64,000 nucleotides of DNA, from NCBI GenBank assembly GCA_050951365.1, contig JBMNIX010000009.1:186001-250000 (forward strand), in the 5' to 3' direction. Positions 40,641-48,762 of the stretch are shown piece by piece (the first letter of the stretch is position 1; the number at the start of each line of letters is the position of its first letter). The DNA comes from JAAYHG01 sp012735455. Lineage in GTDB: Bacteria; Bacillota; DTU030; DUMP01. A program made the translations under genes and the position numbers. The notes below the pieces were generated by a model. That model did no database searches. It was given only the letters and a program-made list of their open reading frames with translations, and was not told the origin of the DNA.

Positions 40641-41348
40641 TCAATCTGCTGCACTCGTCTCCTCTGGCTCCCTTTGGGCTCTCGTTAAGGCATAAGCACA
40701 GATAATCGCCAGCGGGCAATCACCACACAAAGGATCCCGTGACAGGCAAATATGGTGTCCTAGCGCATCCAGCTGAGCATGGTACTCATTAAATAGTTCA
40801 TGATCAGCAGGTAGATTGCGGTAAAACAGCTCCTGGAGCTTATCATAGCTTGTGTTCGGCTTAACCAGACCCACTCGGGTGAGGATACGTTCGGTGTAGC
40901 TGTCCATGGGCATGACTGCCTTACCGCCAGCGTAACACAGGATAGAATCCACCGTTTCCTTACCCAGGCCCCAAACCTGGAGAAGTTCAGGTCGCAGAAT
41001 TTCCACTGGCTGAGCAAATAATCTTTCCAAGGAACCACCATAGTTTTCCTGCAGATACGTGCAGAAGGTCCGCAGTTTCCTGGCCTTAACCTTGTAGTAA
41101 CGAGTGGGTCGGATGAGGAGTTGTAGTTCCTCCTCTGGTAAGGTAAGGATTGCCGGAGCAGACAGCACACCGCGCTCCTTCAGGTTAGTAATGGCCTTCT
41201 CAACATTTCTCCAGGCCACATTCTGGGTGAGAATTGCACCAACGATCACCTCAAAGGGGGTCTCTGCTGGCCACCAGTGTCGGGGCCCAAATCTGTTGTA
41301 CAGTAACCTGTATATTGTTGCAATGGTTGAAGATTCTTTGGCTATCAA
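40641..41348 (-). CDS. Endonuclease III-like DNA glycosylase (MagIII-like) with iron-sulfur cluster
   Basis: An HhH-GPD base-excision glycosylase of 235 residues. The hairpin and catalytic region reads VWGLGKETVDSILCYAGGKA followed by VMPMDSYTERIL, giving the catalytic Asp. The C-terminal C-x6-C-x2-C-x5-C pattern binds a 4Fe-4S cluster. Endonuclease III has Lys in GRKTA; here that place is Glu (GKETV). This is the pattern of Helicobacter-type MagIII, a monofunctional 3-methyladenine glycosylase. The TTG start follows GGAGGGG. Confidence 0.85.
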   Translation of the reverse strand: MIAKESSTIATIYRLLYNRFGPRHWWPAETPFEVIVGAILTQNVAWRNVEKAITNLKERGVLSAPAILTLPEEELQLLIRPTRYYKVKARKLRTFCTYLQENYGGSLERLFAQPVEILRPELLQVWGLGKETVDSILCYAGGKAVMPMDSYTERILTRVGLVKPNTSYDKLQELFYRNLPADHELFNEYHAQLDALGHHICLSRDPLCGDCPLAIICAYALTRAQREPEETSAAD

Positions 41349-41424
41349 GTCATTTCCCCTCCAGGATAGCTAACAGCTAGGGAACCGTCAAGCGGCCAGT
41401 AATGGATAATTACCATGAGCGGCA

Positions 41425-41453
41425 TTTCCAGTTTTTCACCTTGATAGTATAAT
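41425..41453 (+). promoter_or_regulatory. Sigma-A promoter of the XRE-cupin gene
   Basis: TATAAT at 41448-41453 is perfect. TTTCCA (41425-41430) is a moderate -35 at 17 bases. Confidence 0.65.
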
Positions 41454-41491
41454 GAGTAAGACAGCCATTCCCCGCATTAAGGAGGACCGCA

Positions 41492-42028
41492 ATGGAAATC
41501 GGCAACAAGATTCGTGCTTTACGCCAAAAAAAGGGACTTAGTATCGAGCAACTCTCTCAAGCTACAGAGCTGTCCACGGGAGCTATCAGCCAAATAGAGC
41601 GCAATCTAGTGGGCCTCTCTGTAGAATCTCTTTGGCGGATCGCCCAGGCATTGGGGGTTCCCATCGGTTACTTTTTCGATGAAGCAGGCGGCGGCGTGGT
41701 GGTCAGAAAAAACGAACGCCGCAAGATCTCCCTGCCCTCGTCCAATTTGGTATATGAACTGCTCTCACCGGACATGAACCGCCAAATTGAGTTTCTGCTT
41801 GTACGCCTAGCACCTGGCGAATGCACAAGCCAGGAAAAAATCCGGCACGCCGGCGAGGAATGTGGGCTGGTTCTCAAGGGACAACTTATCGTTCGCTGGG
41901 GCGATCAGTCCTTTGAACTCGAGGAGGGCGACAGTATCTACTTTGCCAGCAATATTCCCCACCGCTATATCAATCCAGGCCAGGAGGAATCCGTCTCTGT
42001 TTGGGCCATGACTCCGCCCTCCTTTTAG
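41492..42028 (+). CDS. XRE-family transcriptional regulator with C-terminal cupin domain
   Basis: This class of 180-residue regulators senses a small molecule through the cupin and often controls amine, amino acid or stress genes. The N-terminal helix-turn-helix is IRALRQKKGLSIEQLSQATELSTGAISQIERN (residues 8-40). The cupin runs from about 100 to 175, with RHAGEECGLVLKGQL and EEGDSIYFASNIPHRYIN. AAGGAGG precedes the ATG. It is a single gene, divergent from the glycosylase and convergent with phoR, so its targets are not apparent. Confidence 0.93.
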   Translation: MEIGNKIRALRQKKGLSIEQLSQATELSTGAISQIERNLVGLSVESLWRIAQALGVPIGYFFDEAGGGVVVRKNERRKISLPSSNLVYELLSPDMNRQIEFLLVRLAPGECTSQEKIRHAGEECGLVLKGQLIVRWGDQSFELEEGDSIYFASNIPHRYINPGQEESVSVWAMTPPSF

Positions 42029-42073
42029 ACCGCCACTGTAGTCCCAGAGGCGTCTCTGCTGGCCCGAACGTCG

Positions 42074-43357
42074 TCAGCGCTTCACTAGAGGCAAAGTAAC
42101 GCTGATCGTAGTTCCTTTCCCAGGCTCACTTTGAGCCCCTACATGGCCACCATGTAGCTCCACAATGTGCTTTACAATGGCCAGCCCCAGGCCCGTGCCG
42201 CCCTGTGAACGCGTACGGGCCTTGTCTACGCGATAAAAGCGCTCAAAGATCCGAGCCAGTTCCTGGGTCGGGATACCTCGACCCGTGTCAGTGACTTCCA
42301 GGCGGGCTTTTTCTGTTAAGCGTATCACCCGAACCGTTATCTTTCCTCCAGATGGTGTGTATTTGATGGCGTTATCCACAAGGTTCAAGAGAACCTGGCG
42401 GAGACGGTCCCGATCGCCTGAGACCTGAGCGGTCGCTTCGGGTAGATCTACAACCAGGACAAGACCAGCCTTGTCTAAACGAGGCTTAAGGCCCACCAGG
42501 GTCTCAGTAACCAGGTGGGTCAAATCCACCGGCCCCACATTGAGATTAGCACGCTTAAGCTCCAAACGCGAAAGATCCATGAGGTCATCAATGAGTGCAC
42601 TTAAGCGGCGCGTTTCGTCGGCAATAATCTTGAGAAAGTGCTCTGCTTTGGCCTGGTCCATCATGGCACCTTCCAGCAAAGTTTCGGTGAAGCCACGGAC
42701 GGCAGTGAGGGGGGTTCTGAGCTCGTGGGAGACACTGGCCACAAACTCTGTCCTCATCTGCTCGAGACGCTTAAGTTCCGTGATATCGTGAAAAACAATC
42801 ACCAACCCACCGGCGCTTCCCCTCTCAACAAAGGAGGAAATATAGGAACGGAGGTTTTTCTTCTCGGGGCAAAACAGGGTGCTTTCCACCTCCTGCAGCT
42901 CTCCTGTTTGCAAGGCTGCAGTGATGGCGGCAGCAAAGTCATCAGTACAGATAATCTCACTGATGTCTCGCCCAACCACACTCCCAGCGGGGAGGTTCAA
43001 GAGCCGCTCAGCAGCAGGATTCAAAAATAATACGCGCCTCTTGGTATCAATCAACATGACTCCACTGACAATGTGCTCCAGCACTGCCTCAAAGCGACTC
43101 TTAGCAGCATAGGCTTTATCCAGCTCACCACGCCAAACCTGTTGTATTTGGGAAATAGCGAAAGCACTGAGTATCGCCAGACCCAGTGCCAGCATCAGCT
43201 TGAGCCAGAAACGGTGCCCCAAAGCAGTCTCAAAGCCGGGAAGAAAATCTACGGAACCCATGATAAAAAGCAATGTCAGCCCTGCAAAGGAAAAAGCAAA
43301 GACAGTAACCGCTAGGAGGCAATTGATAGCCAGGAAGCGGTTCAAACCCGGCCTCAT
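42074..43357 (-). CDS. phoR: Sensor histidine kinase, PhoR/ResE type
   Basis: A 427-residue membrane kinase with two N-terminal TM helices (residues 8-32 and 49-66) and little periplasmic sequence between them. A PAS domain follows (ILEHIVSGVMLIDTKRRVLFLNPAAERLL). Next come the HisKA box FVASVSHELRTPLTAVRGF with the phospho-His and an HATPase domain with N box (LVDNAIKYTP), G1 (DTGRGIP), F and G2 (GTGLGLAIVKHI). It overlaps the regulator gene by four bases. Phosphate or redox sensing is typical of this class, but no phosphate genes are nearby. Confidence 0.9.
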   Translation of the reverse strand: MRPGLNRFLAINCLLAVTVFAFSFAGLTLLFIMGSVDFLPGFETALGHRFWLKLMLALGLAILSAFAISQIQQVWRGELDKAYAAKSRFEAVLEHIVSGVMLIDTKRRVLFLNPAAERLLNLPAGSVVGRDISEIICTDDFAAAITAALQTGELQEVESTLFCPEKKNLRSYISSFVERGSAGGLVIVFHDITELKRLEQMRTEFVASVSHELRTPLTAVRGFTETLLEGAMMDQAKAEHFLKIIADETRRLSALIDDLMDLSRLELKRANLNVGPVDLTHLVTETLVGLKPRLDKAGLVLVVDLPEATAQVSGDRDRLRQVLLNLVDNAIKYTPSGGKITVRVIRLTEKARLEVTDTGRGIPTQELARIFERFYRVDKARTRSQGGTGLGLAIVKHIVELHGGHVGAQSEPGKGTTISVTLPLVKR

Positions 43358-44049
43358 GGCTCTGGCACCTCAAGTTTGTATCCTACTCCGCGCACCGTCT
43401 TGATATAAATTGGGTTGCTAGGATCAACCTCAATTTTCTCCCGCAAATGGCGAATATGAACATCCAGCGTCCGCGAATCACCAAGGAACTCATAGTCCCA
43501 CAAGCGCTCGAGCAGCTCCTCGCGCGGAAAGACCCTGCCGGGATTACGGGCCAGGAAGGACAGGAGCTCAAACTCCTTGAGGGTCAGCTCCACCTTCTTG
43601 CCGCGGACAATCACCTCGTGTCGCTCCGGATCAATGACAAGTCCCCGGACGGTGATACGCTGCGATGGCCCCAGTTCTTCATAACCACGCGTTCGGCGCA
43701 GTATGGCACGCACCCGGGCCAAGAGTTCACGTATACCAAAAGGCTTGGTCAGATAGTCATCGGCTCCCAGCTCTAAACCAACGATTCTATCTGTCTCTTC
43801 CCGTTTGGCTGTAAGCATGAGTATCGGTACGTTGCTGCTCTGTCGTAGCCTGCGGCAGACCTCCAACCCGTCCACCACCGGCAACATCAGGTCCAGAAGG
43901 ACGAGATCCGGCTTCTCACGCTTAGCCATTTCAATGGCCTCGGCACCGTCCTGCACCGACAACACCGAGTAACCTTCTTTTTCCAGATTGTAGCGCAGGA
44001 GCTCTAAAATGCTCTCCTCATCATCCACCACAAGTATCTTTTCACCCAT
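43354..44049 (-). CDS. phoP: Response regulator, PhoP/OmpR family
   Basis: A 231-residue regulator. The receiver has the acidic pair DDE, the phospho-acceptor Asp in LVLLDLMLP, Thr in LMLTAKRE and Lys in YLTKPFGIREL. The winged-helix DNA-binding domain has LTLKEFELLSFLARNPGRVFPREELL and the RTLDVHIRHLREKIE recognition region. The ATG at 44049 follows GAGGAGG; the upstream frame from 44079 overlaps the thioesterase gene. Paired with the kinase downstream. Confidence 0.93.
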   Translation of the reverse strand: MGEKILVVDDEESILELLRYNLEKEGYSVLSVQDGAEAIEMAKREKPDLVLLDLMLPVVDGLEVCRRLRQSSNVPILMLTAKREETDRIVGLELGADDYLTKPFGIRELLARVRAILRRTRGYEELGPSQRITVRGLVIDPERHEVIVRGKKVELTLKEFELLSFLARNPGRVFPREELLERLWDYEFLGDSRTLDVHIRHLREKIEVDPSNPIYIKTVRGVGYKLEVPEP

Positions 44050-44060
44050 GCCGGACCTCC

Positions 44061-44540
44061 TCAAGCCCCCTGGAGGCACCCCTTTGTCCAGATGTCCCCC
44101 TCCTCTTGTGCCAAAAGGAGGTTTGACAAACGCTCCCAGAGTTCAGGATTTCGTTTCTTAATGTTGATGGGTTTCCCGTCCTTGGTGATAAAGGCATGCA
44201 CAGTATATCCCTCCGCCAGAAGCTGCCCGTCTCGGTAAAGGGAGTAGTCAAAGGTAAGTCGCGCCACGGTAAGAGCTGTTAGGGTAGTGTCTATCGCAAC
44301 AGTGTCGTCATAATGAGCCGAAGCCAGGTACCGGCATGCAGCCTCCACCACTGGAAGCATGACCCCTTCCGCCTCAAGATTACGGTAGGAGTCCCCCACG
44401 GCCTTAAAGAAGGCATTTCTGCCCACCTCAAACCAGACCAGATAATTGGCATAGTAAACCACACCCATCTGGTCCGTCTCGGCATAACGCACCCTTATCT
44501 CGGTGGTAACGGAGAGATTCTTCTTGGCTGGAGCTGTCAT
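44061..44540 (-). CDS. Acyl-CoA thioesterase, YbgC/4-hydroxybenzoyl-CoA type
   Basis: A hot-dog-fold thioesterase of 159 residues with the family active-site block RYAETDQMGVVYYANYLVWFE (catalytic Asp). The ATG overlaps the proA stop as ATGA, and phoP starts 11 bases downstream, so it may be co-transcribed with both. The substrate is unknown. Confidence 0.92.
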   Translation of the reverse strand: MTAPAKKNLSVTTEIRVRYAETDQMGVVYYANYLVWFEVGRNAFFKAVGDSYRNLEAEGVMLPVVEAACRYLASAHYDDTVAIDTTLTALTVARLTFDYSLYRDGQLLAEGYTVHAFITKDGKPINIKKRNPELWERLSNLLLAQEEGDIWTKGCLQGA

Positions 44541-45783
44541 TCGCGGACCTGCCCATTTCCGTAAATAATGTACTTGGTGGAGGTTAACTCTCTTAGGCCC
44601 ATGGGCCCGCGCGCATGCAACTTTTGGGTGCTGATCCCCATCTCGGCACCAAACCCGAACTCAAAACCATCGGTAAAGCGCGTGGAAGCATTAACGTAAA
44701 CTGCCGCGGCATCCACCTCATCCAAGAAGCGCTGCGCATTATTGTAATCCTGGGTTACTATGGCCTCGCTGTGGTGAGTGCCGTAGGTATTAATGTGAGA
44801 TATGGCCTCGTCCACACCCTTAACCACTTTAGCCGCGATGATGTAATCCAAGTACTCAGTTGTCCAATCTTGGTCTGTCGCTGGCTTAACCTCCGGGCAT
44901 AGCTCCTGGACGCGCTCACAACCCCGCACTTCCACTCCGAGCGAGTTCAGGTCCTTCACCATCTGGGGTACAAACTCGGCCGCAACAGCTTCAGCCACCA
45001 AGAGATTCTCAATGGCGTTACAGACACCCGGTCGTGAGCATTTGGCATTGATGACAATGCGCCGAGCCATCTCAAGATCGGCACTGTCATCCACATAAAC
45101 GTGGCAGTTCCCAACCCCTGTCTCCAGCACAGGTACGGTGGCGTTCTGCACCACGGCCTTGATGAGGCCCGTCCCGCCTCGGGGTATCAGGACATCCAGG
45201 TAATCGCTCAACTTCATAAGCGCTGTGGCCGCTTCCCTGCTTGTATCTTCAACTAGCTGGATAGCGTCCGCCGGAAGCCCGACTGCCGCCACAGCATCTC
45301 TGAGCACTTTGACGATGGCCTTGTTGGAGTTTATAGCCTCGGAACCACCTCTCAAGATGACAGCGTTGCCCGCCTTGAGAGCTAGTCCGGCAGCATCTAC
45401 AGTGACATTGGGACGTGCCTCGTAGATGATACCCACCACTCCCAGTGGAACTCGCACTTGCCCAATTCGCAAACCGTTGGGACGCTTCCACATGGAGACA
45501 ACTTCACCCACCGGGTCGGGGAGATCCTGGAGCACCCGCAGGCCCTCAGCCATACCCCGAATACGAGCTGAGTTTAAGAGCAGACGATCCACGAGGGATG
45601 CACTCAAACCTTTGCCTTCCCTGCCTCTACGTCACGGCTGTTGGCCGCCAGGATCGCATCTTCATTAGTAACAAGCGCCCCGGCCATGGCCGCCAGAGCC
45701 TGGTTCTTGATTGTGCTGCTGGCCGTGGCCAAAACACGGCTGGCCGCCTTCGCAGCCAGGCCCTTTAGCTTCAACTCTCCCAT
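44537..45783 (-). pseudogene. proA: Gamma-glutamyl phosphate reductase, split by a one-base deletion
   Basis: ProA reduces glutamyl-5-phosphate to the semialdehyde in proline synthesis. The N-terminal part from ATG 45783 (after GGGGGAG) reads MGELKLKGLAAKAASRVLAT to ANSRDVEAGKAK, then meets a stop at 45604. The rest is intact in the next frame from SASLVDRLLLNSARI to the end, with PNVTVDAAGLALKAGNAVIL and the catalytic-Cys block INAKCSRPGVCNAIE. Adding one G to AAGGTTTGAG (45604-45613) joins them as KGLSASL and restores about 416 residues. The gene is otherwise perfect and paired with proB, so an assembly error in a G run is likely. Confidence 0.88.
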
Positions 45784-45815
45784 GCCTTCACTCCCCCTCG
45801 TCTTTTTTCTTAGTG

Positions 45816-46616
45816 TCAAGATTTAGGAACAAAGAGCGTCCCTATTTCACCACCGGATAAGATATCTCGCACTAAGCCGGGTTTGTCACCTCTGGCGATC
45901 ACCAACGGGATACCCGCTGCCCCGGCAATACGGGCAGCCTCAATCTTGGTAACCATTCCTCCAATACCGCGGTCTGTCCCTGCACCACTGGCAAGCTCCT
46001 CTATCTCCGGCGTGATACCAGTCACCAGTGGAATAAGGCTGGCAGAGGGATCCTTGTGCGGATCGGCTGTGTAGAGCCCATCGATGTCGGAAAGCAAGAC
46101 CAAGAGGTCCGCTTGGGCCAGGGTGGCAACGTAGGCGGAAAGCGTATCGTTATCACCAAACTCAATCTCTTCTGTAGCCACAGTATCGTTTTCGTTGACA
46201 ATGGGAATTACTCCATAACTCAACAACATTTGAAAGGTGTTACATGCGTTCTCATAGCGCTTGCCGTTGGTAACATCAGCTTTGGTTAGGAGTATCTGGG
46301 CCACATTCAAGCCATATTCGGCAAACAGCTTCTCATAAGTTTGCATGAGAATACCCTGTCCTACTGCAGCCATGGCCTGCTTTTCCTGGACACTGTTTGG
46401 TCGGCGTGCAATCCCGAGCCGTGAACGACCTACTACCACCGCTCCCGAAGAGACAAGGATCACTTGGCGACCGCTGTGGGCCAAGTCGGCCAACTCACGT
46501 ACCAGATATTCGATTCGATTAAGGTTTAACCTTCCTGTGTCATAAGTCAAGGTGGATGTCCCCACCTTAACCACTACACGCTTGGCTGCGCGCAGGGCCT
46601 CTCTTTCCGCTCCCAC
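45816..46616 (-). CDS. proB: Glutamate 5-kinase (without PUA domain)
   Basis: ProB makes glutamyl-5-phosphate, the first step of proline synthesis. The 266-residue amino acid kinase domain has VVVKVGTSTLTYD, VSSGAVVVGRSRLG, IPIVNENDTVA, FGDNDTLSAYVA and GIGGMVTKIEAARIA. It ends right after the kinase fold (IGTLFVPKS), so the PUA domain of longer ProB proteins is absent. The GTG at 46616 follows GAGGAG at eight bases; GTG 46625 sits too close to the site. proA follows 32 bases downstream. Confidence 0.94.
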   Translation of the reverse strand: MGAEREALRAAKRVVVKVGTSTLTYDTGRLNLNRIEYLVRELADLAHSGRQVILVSSGAVVVGRSRLGIARRPNSVQEKQAMAAVGQGILMQTYEKLFAEYGLNVAQILLTKADVTNGKRYENACNTFQMLLSYGVIPIVNENDTVATEEIEFGDNDTLSAYVATLAQADLLVLLSDIDGLYTADPHKDPSASLIPLVTGITPEIEELASGAGTDRGIGGMVTKIEAARIAGAAGIPLVIARGDKPGLVRDILSGGEIGTLFVPKS

Positions 46617-46662
46617 ACATTTCACTCCTCAGCTTTGTTATTCAGGCGGCATGTGCTTCGTA

Positions 46663-48414
46663 TTAACGCACCTGAGCCCGACCGCGGTAGATCAACCCTC
46701 GAACCGGATCCACAGTGACGACCATACCGTCACTTAGGATGTCCAGTGCACCCTCAACGCCTACCACCGCTGGAATCCCCAGGTTCAGCCCCACCACTGC
46801 CGCATGTGAGCTGAGACCCCCTTCCGCCGTAATGATGGCAGCTGCTTGTTCCATGAAAGGTACTAGACTTCGATCTGTTTGCCTGGTCACCAAGATCTGG
46901 CCGCGCCTAAACCTACGCTCGCCATCCTTCACATCCTTTAACACCACAACCTGGCCGGAAACTGCAACATGACCTACTCCGGTACCCCTGGCCAAAACAT
47001 CACCCACAATCTGTACCTTCACCAGGTTGGTGGTTCCGGCTACTCCCGCCGGTACACCAGCGGTAATAACCACAAGGTCCCCTTGATGGATATAGCCGTG
47101 ACCCAAGGCGGTGTCCACAGCCAGGTCAATCATCTCATCGGTATTAGCAGTGTCATTAGCCCAAAGGGGAACCACTCCCCACACCAGTGATAGCTGCCGC
47201 ATCACTTTCTCGTTAGGCGTAATAGCTATTATCGGCGCCCTGGGGCGGTAGCGCGCCACCATGCGGGCGGTATAGCCCGAGCTTGTGGAAACCAGAATTG
47301 CAGCAGCGTTAAGAGCACTAACCGCACTGCAGGTGGCATGGCTGATGGCATCGGTCACAGTTACATCACTTGGCAAACTGTGCCGCTGCAAGAAGTCGTC
47401 GTGCGGCAGGGCCGTCTCGGTGCTCTCAGCAATGCGCGCCATGGTGGACACGGCCTCTACGGGATAACGCCCGACAGCCGTCTCCTCCGAAAGCATTACC
47501 GCATCTGACCCATCAAGAATAGCATTGGCTACGTCGCTGGCCTCGGCCCTGGTGGGCCTGGGGTTTGTCACCATGGACTCCAGCATCTGGGTGGCGGTAA
47601 TTACAGGCTTCCCTAGCCGGTTCGCTTTCTTGATAATCATTTTCTGGATCAATGGCACCTCTTCGGGTGCAATCTCAACACCAAGATCACCCCTGGCTAC
47701 CATTACTCCGTCCGCTACCTTAAGGATGGCATCGATGTTGTTGACACCCTGGCGGTTTTCGATCTTGGCGATAATAGGAATAGCGGCTCCTCGCTCTTCA
47801 AGAACCCGACGAATCTCTACTATGTCTTCAGCCCTGCGGATAAAGGAGGCTGCCACAAAATCTACACCGTTTTCTACCCCAAAGGCAAGATCGGCCACGT
47901 CTTGCTCAGACAAGGCCGGCAGGGACAGCTCTACACCGGGCAGGTTAACCCGCTTGCGATCCGAAAGCTCCCCGCTGTTCTTGACCCGGCAGTATACCTC
48001 AGCTTCGCTAACCTCAAGAACTTCAAGGACAATTGTGCCATCCGCCAGTAGAATAGTTAGGCCGGGACGCGTATCCTTGATCAGGTGCGGGTAAGAAACA
48101 TGTACACGGGTGCGATCCCCTATAACAGGTCTGGTAGTCAATACAAAGGTGTCGCCTGCCTCCAGGCTAACGCGTCCGCTGCGAAAAGTTCCCAGACGGA
48201 TCTCTGGTCCCCGGTTATCCAACATGATAGCCAGTGGGCGGCCTAATTCTTGAGCCACAGCGCGCAGGGTGTTTACTCGCCGCTTGTGCTCCGCGTGGCT
48301 ACCGTGCGAAAAGTTAAGCCGTGCCACATCCATCCCGGCCAGCATGAGCTGGCGCACAATCTCCGGTTTCTCCGTGGCAGGGCCAATTGTGCATACAATC
48401 TTTGTCCGCCGCAT
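46663..48414 (-). CDS. pyk: Pyruvate kinase with C-terminal phosphohistidine-like domain
   Basis: This glycolytic enzyme converts PEP and ADP to pyruvate and ATP. The 583-residue product opens RRTKIVCTIGPATEKPEIV. It has ARLNFSHGSH, the catalytic region IIAKIENRQGVNNIDAIL and MVARGDLGVEI with the catalytic Lys and metal ligands, then an allosteric domain. About 100 extra residues follow, with TAEGGLSSHAAVVGLNLGIP, homologous to the PEP-utilising swivelling domain including a TxxGGxxSHA-like motif. This extension is usual in Bacillus and clostridial enzymes. The ATG at 48414 follows AGGAGGG. Confidence 0.96.
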   Translation of the reverse strand: MRRTKIVCTIGPATEKPEIVRQLMLAGMDVARLNFSHGSHAEHKRRVNTLRAVAQELGRPLAIMLDNRGPEIRLGTFRSGRVSLEAGDTFVLTTRPVIGDRTRVHVSYPHLIKDTRPGLTILLADGTIVLEVLEVSEAEVYCRVKNSGELSDRKRVNLPGVELSLPALSEQDVADLAFGVENGVDFVAASFIRRAEDIVEIRRVLEERGAAIPIIAKIENRQGVNNIDAILKVADGVMVARGDLGVEIAPEEVPLIQKMIIKKANRLGKPVITATQMLESMVTNPRPTRAEASDVANAILDGSDAVMLSEETAVGRYPVEAVSTMARIAESTETALPHDDFLQRHSLPSDVTVTDAISHATCSAVSALNAAAILVSTSSGYTARMVARYRPRAPIIAITPNEKVMRQLSLVWGVVPLWANDTANTDEMIDLAVDTALGHGYIHQGDLVVITAGVPAGVAGTTNLVKVQIVGDVLARGTGVGHVAVSGQVVVLKDVKDGERRFRRGQILVTRQTDRSLVPFMEQAAAIITAEGGLSSHAAVVGLNLGIPAVVGVEGALDILSDGMVVTVDPVRGLIYRGRAQVR

Positions 48415-48492
48415 ACTTACCACCCTCCTAACAACTGACTCAGCAGGCAAGGCTGCTGCCAATCAGAGGATGGTCTGGCCACGCAGCCCCAC

Positions 48493-48693
48493 CTATATGC
48501 AAAGGTTGCCTTGAAGGATCTCATTAGCTTCCTCTGCTTCCGAAGAAGGTACCAGGATCTCATGGCTCCCGGAGTTGCCTAAGTGCGGCACCCCAACCGC
48601 CCGCAACATCACTAAGATTCCTTCCTGATTCAGAATGCCTTTCAGCATCTCGGCCTCAGTCCGGTTACGGGCGACATAGATAACGGTCCACAT
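48493..48693 (-). CDS. DUF2007-like small protein
   Basis: A 66-residue protein with MWTVIYVARNRTEAEMLKGI and SHEILVPSSEAEEANEIL. This fits the beta-alpha-beta ferredoxin-like DUF2007 ('putative signal transducing protein') pattern. AGGAGG lies upstream of the ATG. It stands between dnaE and pyk on the same strand. Function unknown. Confidence 0.75.
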   Translation of the reverse strand: MWTVIYVARNRTEAEMLKGILNQEGILVMLRAVGVPHLGNSGSHEILVPSSEAEEANEILQGNLCI

Positions 48694-48762
48694 CTTAAGC
48701 TAAGGCCTCCTTACCTTGATGCGGGTTCTTGTTTCATTCGCTTCATCGGTGTTCAAATCCTG

